From the NCBI RefSeq assembly GCF_002950945.1, contig NZ_CP012673.1:7020501-7084500 (forward strand): a DNA stretch of 64,000 bases, given 5' to 3'. The notes beneath the pieces are model-generated. The model ran no database searches, was not told the origin of the DNA, and was given only the letters and a program-made list of their open reading frames with translations. Both the position numbers and the translations under genes were made by a program. The DNA is from Sorangium cellulosum (lineage in GTDB: Bacteria > Myxococcota_A > Polyangia > Polyangiales > Polyangiaceae). Of this stretch, positions 63,301 through 64,000 are shown in pieces (position 1 is the first letter of the stretch; each line of letters starts with the position of its first letter).

Positions 63301-64000
63301 CCTGCTTGATGTCCTGCCCCTGCTGCGCCAGCACATCCCCGAACGTGGCCTGCAACTCCCTCAACCCCGCCAGCAGCGCATCGCCGACATACACCTTGAT
63401 CCCCAGCTCAGTCGGAACGTTCTCAAGTCTGGGAATCCTCGCCTTATCCAGGTAGCTCAGCAGCAGCCGGAAGCGCGCCACCGCTGCCGCATAGGGATTC
63501 AGGTCGATCCCATGCACCTGGCCCAGCGCCTTCCGCGCACTCTCTTCATACGACATGCCGGGCTCGACCCGCCGCCGCGCCTCGAATAGCCGGTCATACG
63601 CCCCCAGCAGCAGATGCCCCGACCCGCACGCCGGATCCAGCACGGTCACCGCGATCCCCCGCTCCCGGATCGCCGGATCCAGCGTATTGTCCAGAATGAA
63701 CCGCTCCACGAACTCCGGCGTCTGCAGCAGCGCATACCGCTTGCGCACGTCCTCGTTCAGGTTCTGGTACAGATCCCCCAGATACCGCGTCGACGCCCCG
63801 TCGTGCTCCTCCTCCCCCTCGGGCCGGCCGAACGAGAAGCGCAGCTTACCGCCCGCCATCGCGCGCAGTTCGTCGAGCAGATCGCCGAGCGCCCGCGACG
63901 TGGGCCCGAGCCGCCAGAGCGGCGCATGCCCCGGCCCGAACACCTCGCGCCCGCCCGGGAGCTGGGAGCTCGCGTCGAAGATGTGCAGCAGGTAATCGCG
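60392..64000 (-). CDS. pglX: BREX type 2 adenine methyltransferase PglX, 5' end beyond window
   Basis: The frame stays open to the right edge (RDYLLHIFDASSQLPG at the boundary, PglX-like), so the true start is outside; at least 1,202 residues are present. SAM-binding DPACGSGHLLLGAYDRLF and the catalytic NPPY (IVANPPYISEKDATKRE) identify a gamma-class N6-adenine methyltransferase. Further PglX marks are HGIDLNPYAAAVARFRL, ITSNSFMKRDFG, and the target-recognition part. The C-terminal 120 residues hold a basic linker and a winged-helix-like segment (ALGERLGLSAAALKKTIDAL). PglX methylates host DNA at the BREX site and takes part in phage exclusion. pglW, the kinase gene that normally precedes pglX in type 2 systems, is not in the window. 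Confidence 0.9.
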   Translation of the reverse strand, partial: RDYLLHIFDASSQLPGGREVFGPGHAPLWRLGPTSRALGDLLDELRAMAGGKLRFSFGRPEGEEEHDGASTRYLGDLYQNLNEDVRKRYALLQTPEFVERFILDNTLDPAIRERGIAVTVLDPACGSGHLLLGAYDRLFEARRRVEPGMSYEESARKALGQVHGIDLNPYAAAVARFRLLLSYLDKARIPRLENVPTELGIKVYVGDALLAGLRELQATFGDVLAQQGQDIKQAGFERGAFSFFDPEADRLLGKTRFDVIVANPPYISEKDATKRELVRARYTAAAGKYALSVPFAERIFQLGNDGAYTGQITSNSFMKRDFGKALIAEVLPKVDLAEVIDTSGAYIPGHGTPTVILFGRARRPMASQVRVTMGSRGEPTTPEMPAEGKVWSSIVAHHGDVGYQDEYISVADVDREKLARHPWSFGGGGALELKELLEERAEKRLGEVVAAAGVMAVTGEDDLYTAHDGGVLRRWGIEPCAIRLFVEGDGVRDWTCQDKACVFSYEPNGRYRLEPSVERHLWPFRANRRSGIYFGKTIEQRGFHWTEYAVLVKDKLRSPSSIVFAFVATHNHFVLDRGGKVFNRTAPIIKLPEGATEEEHLALLGYLNSSAACFWMKQECFDRGNRGEGGGTTAEEWERFFEFTSGTLGSAPLPAVALQPNSVLASFARKLSEFGERWVSGCLDERALDVCLSTQPEALSRWIDEFALRRQSTERCIRGMQEELDWQVYAALGLCSPDLTAGDGTPRSPGERVSDVLFARRIIKEVGSRRYFQLCRLPEPEIVANQALSTLDLRRLDAIEKSPWLKLLEQPAFKRTYRESFRPVDVRDACESWLLERAEAALHDRPDPRPLPVRALAHTLHQDSKVRAVAEVLTGSSNYDLEAVLGDLLAKEAVVAAKCQRYTESGLEKRALWEKTWDLQRREDAGEKVSIDVPRKYDQKDFENAATVWRLRGKLDVPKERFIAYPTATPPPGATGKAGLVYGWAGWTHLEQLQAAIELWQEEIGLHGHELIPRATRQAREEELGAAVAATDEKLLRDAAVRDKLMPLLQTMADLLPWVRRWHDEDGETADAFDAYVSEQARRLEVSVDDARAYRRPARSGGRGRKAAGNAPKAAASGDEQLSLELPPAGRGKKNGEASFDAAVDAVRALDQGSGVAPAALGERLGLSAAALKKTIDALVESGRLVERKKRPRLVSVGEGEA

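Overview
The window is very GC-rich DNA with the strong third-position G/C bias and long, repeat-rich multidomain proteins typical of the Myxococcota (a Sorangium/Polyangium-like myxobacterium is my best guess; this rests on style and gene content, not on a marker gene). No rRNA or tRNA gene was seen. Almost everything here is accessory: toxin delivery, mobile-element debris and anti-phage defence.

Layout. (1) 1-4270, minus: a large Tc-toxin-A-like protein running off the left edge. (2) 4.6-14.8 kb: a patch of mobile debris and defence-type genes: an IS21-family relic fused to the C-terminal remnant of a large serine recombinase, a DUF5131 (Gp37/Gp68)-ParB fusion gene, an Avs-like nuclease-STAND NTPase with about twenty degenerate C-terminal repeats, and a frameshifted histidine kinase/receiver remnant. 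(3) 14.9-30.2 kb, plus: a type VI secretion (T6SS) cargo operon with three consecutive VgrG genes, DUF2169 adaptor, a catalytically dead thiolase-like protein, a PAAR-like DUF4150 protein, an RHS protein ending in a zinc-deaminase-type toxin, and a candidate immunity gene. (4) 30.2-37.1 kb: FGE-like, TPR and HEAT-type helper genes on minus, and two small related plus-strand genes that appear to be leaderless.

(5) 37.2-48.0 kb, minus: a four-gene operon made of a TPR protein with an active and a degenerate CHAT (caspase-like) domain, two unrecognised proteins, and a prokaryotic viperin. The viperin gene is split by an intact IS21-family element (37629-40271) with a perfect 7-bp target duplication. 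Removing the element and one duplication copy restores one in-frame viperin of 296 residues. (6) 49.1-64.0 kb, minus: a small caspase-like protein downstream of a type 2 BREX (Pgl) operon in the order pglX-pglY-pglZ-brxD-brxHI. pglX is cut by the right edge, and pglW, if present, lies outside.

How the parts fit: regions 5 and 6, together with the Avs-like gene of region 2, form a defence island. BREX would block phage replication, viperin would make chain-terminating nucleotides, and the CHAT/caspase-like proteins are candidate suicide proteases. The TPR-CHAT/viperin operon is the best candidate for an undescribed combined system. In this strain it is probably broken at the viperin by a recent transposition.
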